64,000 bases of DNA from Steinernema hermaphroditum (lineage: Eukaryota > Nematoda > Chromadorea > Rhabditida > Steinernematidae), in NCBI GenBank assembly GCA_030435675.1, contig CM059625.1, positions 682,001 to 746,000 of the forward strand, written 5' to 3'. Positions 45,558 through 60,400 of this stretch are shown piece after piece; within the stretch, counting starts at the first letter, position 1; each line of letters begins with the position of its first letter. The notes under the pieces are model-generated. The model searched no databases, was not told the origin of the DNA, and was given only the letters and a program-made list of their open reading frames with translations. The position numbers and the translations under genes are program-made.

Positions 45558-48500
45558 TCACTTTGGAGAAGCAAACGATTTAAGCGACTGCTCCATGGCT
45601 TGACGGTGAGCAATGCGTGTGACGCCCAGCTTAGTGTAACGCGCCCGATCGAAACGGAGCAAATCTGTGCCAATGATGCGTTGATAGAAAAAGGTGGTGG
45701 AGTAGTCGGCGAGATCAAGCGAGCGTAACCAGTCAGCAACGTCCGCAAGGTCCCAAGAAGCTAAATCCTTCCTGCCGAACTCGCCCCCGTTTGTGGGCGC
45801 TTTAGCTGAAACATTGGTTTAATGAGTAAGGTGCTGTGAAATATGTAGCAGGTGCTTGATGTCAGTTGGGTAAGGTACACTGAATTAAATTTTAGTTACC
45901 AGGGGAAACAATGATTTAGTGTGATGTTCAACTTTTGACTTTCACACTGTGCTATATTTAGTAACTGAATAGTGAAGGTGCACCAACTGACATCATTGCA
46001 AACCCATTGCAAAACAGGTCAATAGGAAAAAGCAGAGGATAGAGTTAAGAACGCTTCGGTACGTTAGGCATAAGCATTAGGCGAGATCAGCACGAGCACA
46101 GGTTCAACATCCAGAGTACAACGACAAACATGTAAGCGATAAGCATTTGGGCAGCAGAGAACTTTTCAAAGCGCTTACGGCATGGTTCGTTGTCCGAATC
46201 GGCTGTTCCCGAATCCGGATCATCATAATCAGCGGCGGGTGTCCGCGAAGGGCTTTCGACCAGCAGTGGCCTCTCGGCAACGGTAGAGGACTCCGAACAT
46301 CCAGACGAGGAGACCGACATCTACACGAGCGTAAATACTTGTTGTTGAACAAAACAAAGAAGTTATGAGGCACAAAATAGCTGCGAGTTTCTAGAGGCGC
46401 ATCGCGAGAAAACAGAAAGGAAACAAAAATAGCATAACACATCTAAAGAAGCTTAGTCGCAAGCTGCATCATACATACCGTATCTTGCTGCGTTTTGCGA
46501 TGCTGCAGAAGCGACGAGGTACCGTAGTTATCTTCTAACTGCTGACTGAGGAGTGAAACTCGGTATTCGTTGGCAGTAGGAGTCGAATTGCCAGAGGGAT
46601 CGTGCAAGCGAACGAGAGTCGCTCCTGACGGCTCGTCACCGCACTCGCTGGGCTCTAGAGAAGTTCGTGATGATGTGTATCTAAATATGAATGGTATGAG
46701 GTCTGTTTGGGGAAATACAGATTCACAGTACCCGCTGTCTTTCTTAGTTCCGAAGCCAGGTGGGGAGTGCTGCGCTTTCGAAGTGGTTTTCGTAGTATTC
46801 TGCACATTTTCCCGCACTGATTCCCGTAAACTTAATCCGCCATACTTGCTGAAATAATATTTGTCAGCCACGTGACGTTTAGTTTAGAATCATATTTTGT
46901 CAGTAGTTCTGCGCCTTTAAGGTTATTGTGTAGGTCACCGCGATGACCACTGGTTACCTTCCCTTAAATTTTTGGAAAACAGTGGTTAAAAAATCAGTAC
47001 CTCAAAGTCGTAATTCCAGAATTTGTCTCGACTTCGTACATCTTCCTATTTGAATCGTCATCGTCAAAGCACACCTTGCTTCTTCTCTTCGCCAAAGCGT
47101 TGCGCAGATCTGAATCGAAATCCAATTTTGCTTTCCCACTGGGACCCTTGGATTCGTTCGTGTTGATCTTCGTTGGCTTTAACGTGATACTACTCAACGC
47201 TTCAGCACTGATTCCTCTGCAGTCACCGGAAGGGGCATTAGAATTTGCGCTCGCTTTGACTGTGGTCGGCTTCGTCTTCAACATATTCGGTGGTGGTGGA
47301 GGAGGAGGAGGGGGCGGTGGTGGTGGTGGAGCGACTGAAGGAGCAGGTGGCATCTCCCGAGCAGGAGGCGGCAGGGGTGCTGGAGCCAAACAACCCGTCG
47401 ATTTAACCGGGTTAGGAACCCCCTCAGGAGATCGGAGTGTTTCTTGTTCTTCATTTCCATCGCTATAATCCGGATCGGGTTGAGGAGGAGGAGCAGGTGG
47501 GTAACGTCCAGCCGGCCTGGACATCGTTGAGCGAGTTGCGTAGATGTCGGTATTTCCTGGAGGTGGCGGAGGTGGTGTTTTTGGTCGAAGAGCCGGTCGG
47601 AATGGCCGAGAATATTCGCTGTATTCTTCAATGCGGACATCGTCACTTGACTGCCGCCTTGTGACGTCGGGCATGGGAGGAGGCGTAGGGACCGAGTCGT
47701 TAGAGTTCGATTCAAAAATCGCTCTCGATTGGAGGTCCGGAGAGCTGTTGAAACTCTTGAGCATACTGCCCTGGTCACGGGTGAGCGTAGATGGTTGCTG
47801 GTAGGGATCTTGCTCGTACGACATACGTGGAAGGCCACCAACGAGGGACGGCGATGGCATTCCACGATTCTTTTTCCGCTTCATGTCAGCGACGGAAGTG
47901 AACTTTCGTGGTGTTTGCGAGCTCATAGGTTCCTAGAAAGGGCATAGTAATGGAACAGCACACATCAAAAAGGAAAATATTTTGTGACTAGTTCTGCCAC
48001 AGTTTTACAGCGAACCCTCGCTTGGAACCAAAGCAATAGTTTTGTACACAGTTCCGCAAAAAGAAATGATTCTTGTTAAATTTTGAAGGTTTTCAGAGGG
48101 AAGATCCGAAGGGAAGAACTTTCTCTTACCTGCCCATAGTTCAAATTCTGCGGTTGAAACTGAGAAGATGAGGACGCCGGCGTCGTTGACGTCGTAGCAG
48201 CTCTTTGCCTAACCATCAGATGTTCCAATTCTGCTGCCGAGATGCGCCTCTGGGCCGAAGGTCGACTTTTCACTGAAGCACAACGAAATTGTGCCGCTGA
48301 AGAGGAGGTGGGGTCGTTCGTGAGCCTAGCCCACGCAGTGTAATCACTGCCGTAGGGATCGCTGATAGGAACCAAAGATTCCACCGACTTCGCCGGATAG
48401 AACGAGGAGGCAGAGGAGCGATTAGCAGCTGCGGCGGATTGGTAGAAGGAGGACGGATCGACACGCTTATCATCTGTGAAAACAGGACAACATATAAACG

Positions 48501-51500
48501 GGATTACGGTCGGGGCTGGTAATTGTGGTAATGGTGAGAAGGTGTGGAAAGAGACTTTTAAACAATTTGTGGATGTTACATTAAGCGAAAGCGACGGATT
48601 AAAACGAATGTGGGTGGTTTAGTGTTGTTGTTATAAGCACGAGACAAGCTATTACCAGAATAAGGGAACATCATGTTGGAAATGGTTCCACCGCGTGCGT
48701 ATGTCAAACTTGTGGCTGGATGACGCTGTGGAGGCGCCGGCGGTAGACTGCCCCGCGGTACTGAAAGCGGACAAAACAGTTAAGCTGACCCGAACACCGA
48801 TTTTTAAGTGAGTACAACACCGATCTTGCACATGCACTCCTTGCTCACATCACTTAGTTTTGCTACGGCCTACCTGAATGATTCCGGCGACTTGGGAGAG
48901 TGCCGGCATAGTGCGAGGGAGGTGGAAGAGGAGCTCCAGCATGTATGTCGATTGTGATCACCTACAAATATGATGTAGATAAAATAAAATTGCTCTATGT
49001 ATTACTTTCAATGTTATTGTGTCCTCGGCCTGCTGTATTAACTGGACAACCTGTTCATGGCTAGCCTTACGCACATCAAAACCATTGATCTCGAGCAGAA
49101 AGTCGCCTGGTCTCAGTCCAGCCCTCATAGCCATGCCTTGCATGTCGACGCCTTCGAAAAATTGCAAGGCCGGAACAAGTGGCGTTGGCTCGAATTCCAT
49201 ATCCGGCTCAGCTCTCTTTGCACCACGGAGTATAAAGCCGAAACCTTTCGGTCCTCGTGGGATGACCAAAATTCGCGGAATGTTCACACTAAAGAACAAT
49301 GATGAATGTCGAACAAATTAGTGACTCACTCATTTCCAGGAGCCGCTGGCTTAACCGCATCCGCAGGGTACCTCCTCATCGTACCGTATTCACTGCCGCT
49401 TCCAATGACAGTAGCGCGGCTGGGACTTGGACTGGGAGCGACAAAGTTCTGGTTGCGGACTAGCTGTGGGGTGCGGTAATATTCCGATTGGGAGCTGACG
49501 AGGGATGACTGGCTGAGGGAGCGTCGTCGAGTGATTGTGTTGTTAAGACGTCGCTTGGTGTTGTACTTCGGAACGCCGCGGTATGGCACTGAACATGAGT
49601 GAATCGGTAAACAATATGTTTAGAAAATCAGTGTTATCACGTTTGCATTCTAAGAAAGCTTAGGATGAAGCAAAGAAGAGTAAGTGAAAGTTACAGTCAT
49701 CGGAAAAAGTTATCATAAATTTAAAAGTGGATGCAACGATTACGCTAAAAAAAAGTGTCGCCGAACAAATCTTGGTTTTCCGCGAGTAACAAGAAACTGC
49801 AACAATTCACAAAATTGGTGCATCCATATAGGTACAGCGCAAAAAGTCGGTCATCCACGCTTAAGTGAATGGACGCATTAAAAATCAGCGTCGGACGGAC
49901 GCCGCCTACTCCATCATTTTTTATTTCTTTCAACACATCCGCCGTGCCTCGCGTGCATCGTCGAAAAAAGTTAATGAGACGGTAAGAGGCACGCACACGT
50001 ACATGGTGGGAACATGGCGGATGTGAAACTTTAATGGATTAGGCGCACTGTTCACACAACGCCATCTCACCTGCGGCGTTCGGATTATGATTTTGCATCA
50101 CTTCGGCAACCCCGGTGCTTCCAACGATGTGTGCGACGTGCAGCGCCGTCTGGCCCTGTTTATTGGTAACGCTCGGGTCGGCTCCCCTGAAGAGGAGTAC
50201 TCGAGCGCATTCGGGCCTGAAACGCAGGTAGTTAGCGGTTGCGGTACAGATGAGTATAGTGGTTTAACTGAATGGAGGTCAAGTGACTGAGGAACTTACC
50301 GGTTGTTTACAGCGCACACGTGTAGCGCTGTGTTTCCGTTCACGTTTTGAGCGTTGATGTCGGCACCGTAGTACAGTAAGTGTTCGACGTGCTTCATGAG
50401 ACCGTTTTTGCAGGCCTAAAGGAAAGATCTCAGTATGGGTGGAACGCGCAAAGTTTATTGAACCAAGGGGTTACTTTCATATGTAAATTCCTTGGATACA
50501 CAAATGTGGATGAGTGAATATCAGTGGGACATAAGTTAGGTATGTCCTGGATCTACGCTTAAATTCCACCGTTTTTGACTTAACGCACTGGAAGACGAAT
50601 CCATATTTGAGACAGAACTTGGTATGGGAAAATCAAAAACTTCGTTAAAAATATCAGCGATAAGGTAATTCCTTGTTGAGCTCTTTCCGTATTATCAGAA
50701 TAGAAAGGTAGAGAGAATAGTGAATTGTAATGAATAGTGAAAACGAACAAGAAACGGCCGTTTAATTATCACAACAATTGGGGCAACTCAATGCACATAT
50801 GGAAAGTGGTGTTGAGGAAGAAAACCGGACTTCGACAGCGGATTGACCTTGAAATCTTTGCTTGTTCTTTGTTAGTTAAGAGGTCACTGAATTCTTCTGA
50901 AAATACTATAGAATCTAACTGCATTCCATCCGATTCTATCGTTATCTATCCCAGTGAAGCACCACTCAGTGGTTCTAGTTCAACAAAGCAGTGAAATCGC
51001 AATTCAAAGCGTCCGCTTTTATGACCGCTTCACGTCGATTAGTATCTCGTTAAAGCAAGCACCCGGCTCACTGCATATTCCGTGCAAACTGATTCTACCC
51101 AAACAGAACGGTCACTGCGCGTTTTAGAAATAGCTAAAAGTTAAGCATATCAAGAAGAAATACAAGCACAGCTTGCCCGCAAGAAGTACAGGTACCACTT
51201 AGTGGATCAAAACAGCACACTTTAAGTTTAATGCGTCAAACTCGCACAAGTACTTGCTATTGTTTGAACTCATCGAGCGCACGAAATAGTAATGAAGTGA
51301 TCGTTGTGTTTGATGTCTGTCGACGGTTTGTCGGGTGCGTTTGCGAATTTTTCTTAAGAAGATCATCAGTTCGGCGATTACTGACATGTTCGCCGCCACT
51401 GTTGACTTTACGCGCACTCACTTTCTCAACTGGTCACTCGGCCGTTTCGATCCGAAATCATGTAAACTAGTAGCCGGCGTATAAATCAGCAACTCAATAA

Positions 51501-54468
51501 TATGCACCGCTAGAAGAGCGACAGGGGTGGTAAGCGAAGGCTAGGAGTCAATACGAAAGACGAGGAATGAGTGTCTTCTCTCCTTCTGGTGACCTTCTGT
51601 ACGCCCGCTCCGAACAACCACATTAACAGGCAAGTCGAAAAAGCGCAAAATAAGTAGCACAATTAACGAGCACAGCCACTTCCATCTTCACCTGATGCAC
51701 TCGTTGGCTGCTGGGCGATGGGAATTAGGCCAGATGATAAAGTGCTTTTTTCCTCGTTATTGAATTATCGAGGATTTCGCAGCGGCCACTTTTTGTCATT
51801 CACGTACCAACTCGAGCTCATACTCCCCGTATGCCTGTTATTCCTTTGAGCTCTAACAGCGAACAAACTACGGTTCACTTACTTTTAGTTCAAGTGGGTT
51901 TGGTTAATTTATTGCACGCAAAAAACAGTTTCAAAATCTTAGTAATTAGCAAAATTTCGATCTTCCATTGTTTTTGACTAAGTCTACATTTAACCGAATA
52001 ACACAATATGTCTTTGAGGAAAACATTGTTTTTTTTTTTGCGTTAACTGCTCACCTGGTGGAGTTCGTGGTTCCCGTGCATATCCGTAACTCCCAGATCT
52101 GCTGCCTCGCCTAGCAACATCTCAGCCACCGCATGATTCGAATCGGCCATCAGCATGTTGTAGTACAATGGCGTCAACCCGATCTGATCGCGGTAGTTTG
52201 GCGATGCGCCCAACTCCAGCAGGGTCTTTACGTTTTCCGCCATCGAAAGAAACGCCGCCTTGTGCATGCCGGTCTATAATGTGCGATTTATGCTAATGAC
52301 GACGCCTAGCGGTTTCTGTATCTCACTTGTCCTTCACTGTTTCGGAAATCAAGATGTGCGCCACCGCCGACGAGCTGTATGATCACGTGTCGATTGTCAG
52401 CAACGCCCGAAGCTATTGTCAAAGGAGTCTCGCCGTCGGCGTCGTGAAAATTAGCGTCAAGACCTTGCTGACACAGCTTGTCGACCTTGTCGGCGTTTCG
52501 TGCCTGAACGTACTCTACGAACTTCTTCATTGTACTCTAAAAAGGCAGTAAAGTAAATTGAGACACTCAACCGAGATGCAAACGAACCTTAGAGTGCAAC
52601 TGCTTCAATTGTTTTTCGTCAATTTTCAGCATTTTGTAGACCCGTTTTTTATATTTGAGCTGAAAAAATAATATTTATGGATAGGATGCTGAAGAATTTT
52701 GTAATATTAGCTTAATTATATATTACTCTTATTGCTACAAGGTCGTTTTTTTCATCGGTTGCCTCTCTTGTGATGATCAACATACCTGCAATATTAGGTA
52801 TCTGAATTGTTTATTCGTTGAGTTGTTTGCATATGTTCACTTTCCCATCGTAAATCTGTGCTACCCTCTTCCTTTTCCTTTCCCGGCTTCCCTTCTGACA
52901 TAAATTCTCCGTTCACAAACTGTCGATGAATGAAGTGCGAAAACGGAATCAGATTAAACGGCCGAGTGTATGCTGCGTAGATTGCGCCAACTGATACGCT
53001 CGTAAAAACCAAAGGAGCGGATGCATAGCAGTCCGGCGCTGTTAGTAGCCGCTTCATAATGTACTTAGTTGTGTGAAGTTCAATCAAAGGTAACAGAAAC
53101 AAAGATGCAAACCCATATGTAATTCAATGAGGGTATTCTGGAAAAGTTACCATTTATTGAGACTGATACCTCCAAGAAAAAGTTGATCTGTACGAGAACA
53201 CGTAGTTTTGGTAGTTACCCACGAGTCCACTCAAAAACAATTTGTTTTTGCGAGAGTGCTTGAAGTGATGATTCAAGAAAAGTGTAATGATGAGATATGG
53301 CATTTCCGAGGTAAATACGAAAATGGTCTCCCTTTTAACGCCAAAATTAAAAAAAAAAAGTTCGTAGAATCACTATCGCGTTTTCTACAGATCGTAGTAA
53401 GTAACTCACCTCCAAATAGGGGACGCAGTCGTGGAAGGGATAGTCGCGAATCGTTCGGTCCTCAAGTAGGAACTTGCCCGCTCGTCCATCACACGGCGGT
53501 AGAAACAAGCCGAAGTTGAACGCCTGAGGAAGTTGCTGTAATGCTTTGATCTGTTATCTTCTGTCCGTGTAACATTTCTTTAAGCTACCTGTGGTAACGT
53601 CGCGAGCAGTTTCCTTTTAACGTCCCACACAACTTCGTCCTGGTAAACGCACAAACACTTCTGAAACGATACGCAAACATTAAGAATGAATAATCCGCAA
53701 AGTCGATGATGGTAGCATTGAATGCTGATGGGTGTGCAATTCAATCTAATTCAAAAAGTAGCCATCTATGAGGGGGATACGAATCAGTGTTTTCTTTTTG
53801 GCGCGCAAATGGGCAAAAATTTATGGGCCAAGTAATTTGCGCGCGATTGCGACAGGTAAAAGAGCATATGCTTGAGACGGACGCCCTTGAAAATTGATGC
53901 AATGCCCTTCAAAAAGGCGTTTGAAAGCGAGCAATTTCTGTGCTTTCAAATTTATTGGGGCTTGAAGCGGCGCGCATGTGAAACTAATTTTATGGGCTAT
54001 GTAAAAATCATTTTTTCACCGAAAACTATGGGTTCAGCTAGGCGTTAAGGTCATAGCAGTATTGGGAAAAGCACGGAGGTATGTTACAGTTCACAATGTA
54101 TAAATAATAGTAAGCGCATAAAATTGAGTTTGATCTTTTTTTCCGGTCGCATTTGAAAATAAGGCTGGGTAAATGAGCAACAAACGCAATAATGGAAAGA
54201 ATAGTACAACCAGGAAAATAGACATCCTATATTTCTGAATGACAGGCTCCACGACAGAAGAGTGTTCGCTATAGTAACAATTGGAAAGTTGATTTATATA
54301 GTGAGTTCATAGACTCTGGATAACTTTGGGGTTTTTATACGTAGTGTGATAACAACTTGCCTGAACTTGTAGTTCCGGTACGAAAATCTGGATGTTGATG
54401 AACTCCTCTTCGTCAACAGTGTTGCCGGCAGCCGCAGGCGATGCCGTCGTCGCGGAGGGCATCGCCAT
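45558..54468 (-). CDS. shn-1: SHANK postsynaptic scaffold protein
   Basis: This multidomain scaffold links membrane receptors and channels to actin. Eighteen exons close exactly to 1258 aa: 54468-54361, 53660-53589, 53523-53410, 52659-52588, 52536-52327, 52273-52055, 50415-50300, 50216-50071, 49588-49330, 49288-49006, 48961-48874, 48760-48656, 48473-48130, 47932-47001, 46848-46732, 46680-46479, 46320-46179 and 45805-45558. Domain order starts with the ubiquitin-like/SPN N-terminus (NFGLFLPPCDGRAGKFLLED; LKYKKRVYKMLKIDEKQLKQ). Ankyrin repeats follow (DANFHDADGETPLTIAS; LLELGASPNYRDQIGLTPLY; YGADINAQNVNGNTALHVCA). Next come the PDZ domain (GPKGFGFILRGAKRAEPD; AGLRPGDFLLEINGFDVRKA), a proline-rich region with a long proline run (about 47285-47330) and the C-terminal SAM domain (WDLADVADWLRSLDLADY). 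No SH3 domain is seen between ankyrin and PDZ. The first intron has a GC donor. A spliced-leader-like TTTTTTCAG lies 77 bp before the ATG at 54468. Confidence 0.96.
46087..46178 (-). CDS. shn-1: Candidate alternative SHANK C-terminus with hydrophobic tail
   Basis: If the donor at 46178 is not used, exon 17 reads on for 30 codons as RKRFEKFSAAQ, then MLIAYMFVVVLWMLNLCSC and a TGA at 46087-46089. That gives a 1206-aa form without the SAM domain. The added part has basic residues followed by about 17 hydrophobic ones, the look of a tail anchor. Codon use and base composition look coding rather than intronic. It could still be chance read-through. Confidence 0.4.
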
Positions 54469-57400
54469 CTCTTCTCCGGAGCAGGGGACTGGTAAAAACC
54501 GTTCCTTCCTAGCGGCCTTTCTTTTTTCTTCACCCCTAAGGTATCTGAAAAAATCGTCAACAATGAATCCTCGCAATCCGCACAGCGGAAACGAAATATT
54601 CCGGCATTTGGGACGCACATGAACATTGCATTATTCATCGTTGCCAAAAAGCAAAGATGACGCGTCACGAAAATTGGCAACGATCAAACAAATTGGAATA
54701 AAGGGCATAGATATTCCTACGAAAAAACCATTTGAGGGGGCAAACATTGCTGTCCGTGCGTCAGTGATGTGATCGTCTTGGTTGATTTGTGCTGAGGGTG
54801 TTACTGTTGGTGTCGTTGCAAATCTTAGAAAACGAAAGCGACGCCCCACGCGCGCGAGCGCGAAATCGCTTCAGCCTTCAATAATGTGTGCCTGTGTGAT
54901 TTTATTTGCAAATAGTAGAAGTTACCACTGGCGGCGACGGAGGTGTGAGCAGTTCGCCACCGCCCGGTGGTCGTTCGATGGCGATGACAATGACGACAAC
55001 GAAGAAGAAGACCGTGGTGAAGACGTCGCCGAAATCTCGTACCGCTCGCGCGCGCGACTAACTCCGCTGGCGGCCATTCAAACCGCTTCGCCGAACCAAG
55101 CCGTTCCCGCCCTGTACTCGTCGCAGCCGTTCAATGATCTGAGTAGGCACTGCATGAATACCCACTAACTACAAATCCATTAAAGGTGTACCATTCAGTG
55201 ATGCATGAAGTTTGTCAACAACTGAACACATCTTCTCCAATTTGCTGGTTAATAAAGTCCGTAGCAAATAGTCTTCATGTATGAACGTGATCGTCCGCAT
55301 GATATTTAGAGGTGAAATTACTCTCCCAGGGATCTGGCATATTGGTCAAAGGTTAAAATACTTATGAGTTACATGTATGACCTGCACTGGGACAAACGAA
55401 TTGTTGTGTTTCCGGATACGAACAGGTAATTTAGATTTCTAAAAGTGATCGACGCGACGGTGATATTTCATTATGTCTTCCTATAAAGCACTAGTGAACC
55501 CCAAAACAGAGCAAAAACAGATTAGTACCGTCAGCACCATTCATTCTCGTAGGGCTTATTTAAAATTTATAAAGATTACTCTTCGTCCACAGTAAATTTC
55601 AATGGACCAGTTCACGCGCCTTTGCGGAACTTATTTAACCGTAGCGTTCCACGGACAGCTCTTGTGTACCGCATCAAAGCCCAATGCAGGAGCCACTGAC
55701 ACCTTATCAGGTGCGTATCGCAACGCCCTCGCTAAACCTTATCATATGTTCACATCTGCGTAGATTGGCGCGCTCTGAGTGGAACTTCGCTCTTACGTTT
55801 TGCTTTTGAAAATTAATCGCGGAAAACGGAACGGTCTCAGCTGGATGAAGCGAAAACTGCACGCAGATTCTTCAGTAGCAAAAAGCCAGAACTGATTAAA
55901 TTCGGATAAGAAGGCTTGTTTCTGAAAAAGAACAAATGAGAAGGACGAACAAATGATCTTGTTTCGTAATCTGTTTCGAAGCAAGTAAAATTCGCAGAAC
56001 TTCAATGATAAACAGATCTTCATAAACAGCCGGTCACAAATACGGGCATTGAAGTAGCGAATGGAAAATTACGGAGAATTTGGGGTAATTGGAGTGTTTA
56101 TATGTAAATGAAGGATAAAAGCATCGATGCCACAACAACTCTGACGTCTTACCTTTAGTCAATAAGGAAACATCGAAATACCGCAAAAGTCGTGAGAATA
56201 CAATTACCCCATTTCCACCCGGTCAGCGATGGAATACCGGAAATCGCCATATAAAAAAGGAACCGATTGGTCACTCGCGCAAATTGGACTCTCTAATTAA
56301 ATTATGGGCACACTGGACTCGCCCTCACACTGCCGACGCAACGTCTTCCTGACAACAAAAAGCCGCTCTTACTTCATTCATTCACACATCTACAAGTTCC
56401 TTGACGTCAAGTGCCCTCCACAAACGGTAAGTGTGCGTGTCGGCCGCGGCTACTCGAACACGCCAATAGACCTGGAGGGGAGGAAGATCAAAGCAGCAGC
56501 ACTCAGTCGAAGAAAGTATGCAAAAGCGAACTGCACAAAACGATGTAATCGAAACTTTCTTGACCGCACGCAGTGGTCTAATTTGGATCATCATCATCGT
56601 CGACTTCTGTCTTCTTCATGAAATTAAGGGAGCGAGATTCGTAATATTTCTCTCGGCGTGATTCGCGCATAAATCGCGACAAATTAATGAGCGAATGATA
56701 GCGAAAGGAGAGGCACAGTGTGGAGCAGTACTATGGAGGCGATCAGGGAGGGGAAGGAACTGCTCAACTGCGCTATGCAAATGAAGAACTGAAGCAACGA
56801 AGAGGATTAGCGCTGTTTGATTAAACTAATTGCGCGACGATTGCGTCTTGGCACTGGACTTGAACGACATGGGGTTCCTGTATGCCAGCTCATTAAGGGA
56901 AAGGGTTACGGACATTGATATGTTTGAGGAATGGTGTTTCAAAAAAACCAGAAAAAGGAGCAGAGAAAAAAGCCCAGAGCGCTTTCAGCAAACCATGACA
57001 TAGGTCGTGGAATATTCCCTGATTGAGCGTCGGGTAACCATCAAAATCAATGTTGCATTCAGTAAATCCACACTAAGTGTCACGCTGTGAAGCAATTGCC
57101 GGATTGCTCCTAGTTAAAGCTCTTGAAAGAACTTCAAAAGCGACCTGACATCGCTGATATTAATGCGCGATATAAAAGCTGGATTCATATCAGAGAACAA
57201 AAACAATGTACTTCGCTGACCGAATAGCGAGCGTCGCATTCTTAGTCGGCGTTCTTAATTGAGTGGGCACGCGCACCTATCGTAAAGCTGTAATAATTTC
57301 ACCAAACCAAACAACAAATGAGCAAACGATCACGCTTAGGGTAAAGTGGACAAGTGGAAACAGCGTAAAAACATATCACGATTTGAGAGATTGTGTGCTT

Positions 57401-60400
57401 AAGCTGATAATTTGTTGTCGTAGCACAAACCGTGGAATGTTCTAAAACAGATTTGGGTTTTTAGTGCCTTGGCTTGCCTTGCACTACGTTTTCTTTTTAC
57501 GTTTTCTTTATACAAATCATTAGGACTTTCAAAAATAAATAAACGACACTCGTCGCGGTAAAGCATATGCGATATTAAGTTTATCATTTTATGAAGGCAT
57601 TCAATCTACAATTAACAGGCGTAATATGCAACATTTCTGAAGGATTACAGTATTTAGGAAAGTCATATGTTCACCTTGAGAGCTATACGAGGTATGGGGA
57701 TCACGCATCACCTCAGGATTTGTATATACAGACCCGGTTACCCTGTGAACAGTAGGGCGACAACAAGCGCGTACGGCGAAAGTGAAATAAGCGTAATCCT
57801 AAAATTGGAGCACAGCATTTCGAAGCCTCGATGAACCGCTCACAGGGCAGACAAGCATCGCGTGAGCTTCAAAATTGGCGAGTTAAAGTTTTCTGCGCCA
57901 CGCGAGGTAAACCGGCCCTCGTGAAAACCGCCCATCTTACGTAACAGCAGCTGTGACTGTAATTATACTTAAGCCTTCCTCAGATACGACGTATGGACGA
58001 GCACGTGAAAAGGCGTGCGTCCAAAGAGCGTAACTCATCAAGGCAGTGAAAAACGCGAGAACCGCAGTCAATGACACTAGAAATAGGGGGGATGCCATGA
58101 CTGACTGACTCCAAGATGGGGGGGGGGGGGGTGTCTGATTAAGGCATGCGTCATCAACCTGGAATTCTGGATGATTTTTGTTGATAGATCATAAACGATC
58201 GGCACTGAGACATTACAGTATTGAACGAGTGAACCGTTATTCAGTGACGGTAATATATTGGATACATAAACACCCTAAAAAAGAGCGCAAATATGGATTA
58301 GTAACCGCAGCAAAACAAATTTCCCATCAAATGTTCCGACTGTTTCAGTGATTATGAACATCATCTATCTCGATGAAATACCATCGCGTGGGATTAATTA
58401 TTTTAACGCACTCGAAGATCTATCATTCACGATGACAAACACTGAAGATATCAGTGATCACTGGTAAATGTGAATAATAAGACGATGTACAATTTTGGAG
58501 AACACGTCAAAACAGCCGACACTCACATCAGCAGCCTGTACACAGAAAACGGCTCGAGCCGAAGCGAAAGGCACGAATCATTAAACAAATATAAACAAAG
58601 GAAAACAATAAAAAATGGGCGGAATGGCTTGCATCAACCGGGAAGGGCAGTTTCCGCAGGCACTCCATGAATCATTACTGTTTTTAGAATTTCCCAATAT
58701 TAGAACGACCGTATTATTTTATGTAAGTCAAGTGACTCTTGACTAAACCTTCTTCTGGTCTCGAACCCGCCCTCATCATAAAGTGACACTCCAGAAACGA
58801 TTTGTCAAATTGCGCGTCGCAGAAGTGACATATGACCTTGGAATATAATTCTTGCTCAATAAAATTTCAAAAAAGACGATATATAATAAGGGTGTCCGTG
58901 TACAAAAGGCAGTGATTGCTGTAGGCGCCAAGATGAGCGGGATCAAGAAAATTAGCACGATTTGTGGCGAATCTATCTTGTTTAAATAATTGATTAGCCT
59001 AATTACCATGAACGTCGTGGATTTCAGATTAAAGTAAACATCGGATTGATGGTGTTTTTCAGTTTGCATTAGTTCCAAGTAGAGCGAAATAATATCAGGT
59101 AAAAGTAAGCAAGAAGTGTACAGCGATAGTAGTCTATGACAAGCACATTTACTGAGAAGGTACCCGCAGTGTGCCGTTTCAATCCCGGAGCAGTATGACT
59201 GGCAAGTAAAGGGCATGGGATGGAAAACGATTCGACTGACTTAAGAAAGGAATGAATACGATTAGTAAGTAAACGGAGAGATGGTCGATCCATAAAAAGA
59301 CAATTCGATCAGTTCATAAAAGCCGACTACCAGGTCGTAAACCTCAAAAATGTTCGTGAGAGAATGGCTCTCCATTTTGAGCTGAAAGATTTCTTTTTTG
59401 CTGTTTATCTATCACTCTCCCAAGCCTATCTTACTGTCATCTGTACTGATCCGTAAATAGAAACATCACAGGAAACCACGCAGAACAAGGCAAAGAGGTC
59501 GCAAATCAGACCAAAACTGCTTTTGACCTCAAGGATCCGGCGCCTGCCCGAAAAATCGACTGACGTTGAGCAATCGAATGGTGAATACCTTAAGTGAAAT
59601 GAGCGTTTTGTGGTGTTTAAACATTCACTTTTAAAAACGGTCATTCTCAATGTTTCAACCCTATAATTTCGTATTGCATATGTAAAACAACCCTTAAGCA
59701 AATAAATACAGTTTCTGTGATACAGCTGCATAACAAACAGCGGATCTAAATTTACAAAACGCAAATTCCCGTAGTGACACATTGTGACAACACTGATGAC
59801 GATGTCACTTGAACGCTGATTCTACACGATCGGAGGAAGACCGATGGGAGCTCGGAGAAGGACGACGCGCGCCCGCGCGCACCGCAGGCAATCATCGCCA
59901 GGCGATCGGCTGTTGCTGGAGCCCATCTTCCTTTGCATGCACCGTGCCGGTGCGGATCGATGTACGCTAAAGAAAGGTGCACGCACGAGGGACGACCTTC
60001 GGATTTGGAAGAGGAAGACGGCGACGATGAGGAGGGGAAGACGGACCATAATACATCTCTCCGGCGGCCGGACGGTGAATAAACTCAACGACGTCCGGTG
60101 AGGGAGCGCGGCGACGACAGTGGCCTCCTCGAGAAGGGATGAAGATGACGCGCATTGCTGGACAACAACAAAGGAGTGATGGCGGTGCTCTTCGACTGTG
60201 GAGCAATGTTGTCTTAATCATGGATGAGTCAACAAGCGGATTATGCGAAGCTGTGCAAGTGGATATCTGCTGCCGGAGGAGAGTTACCATTAGGCTAATT
60301 GATGGATTCGCGACTTTTTGAACCTCGTTCAATACAGAAGCCAGAAAGCTGCTTAAAGGCTTAGAAATCTACCGTCCAGACGCGTCTAGTTCATCTGTGA

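Noticed and set aside
47076..47947. Several long frames on the plus strand and in other minus frames within SHANK
   Set aside because: Shadows of the proline-rich SHANK exon (poly-Gly opposite poly-Pro).
54782..55168. 128-codon plus-strand frame upstream of SHANK
   Set aside because: Low-complexity, GC-rich, with an equally open frame on the other strand; joining the minus-strand version to SHANK creates a stop codon.
58776..59216. 146-codon hydrophobic frame that might be a receptor fragment
   Set aside because: No family motif, no splice partners and AT-rich hydrophobic bias; chance is more likely.
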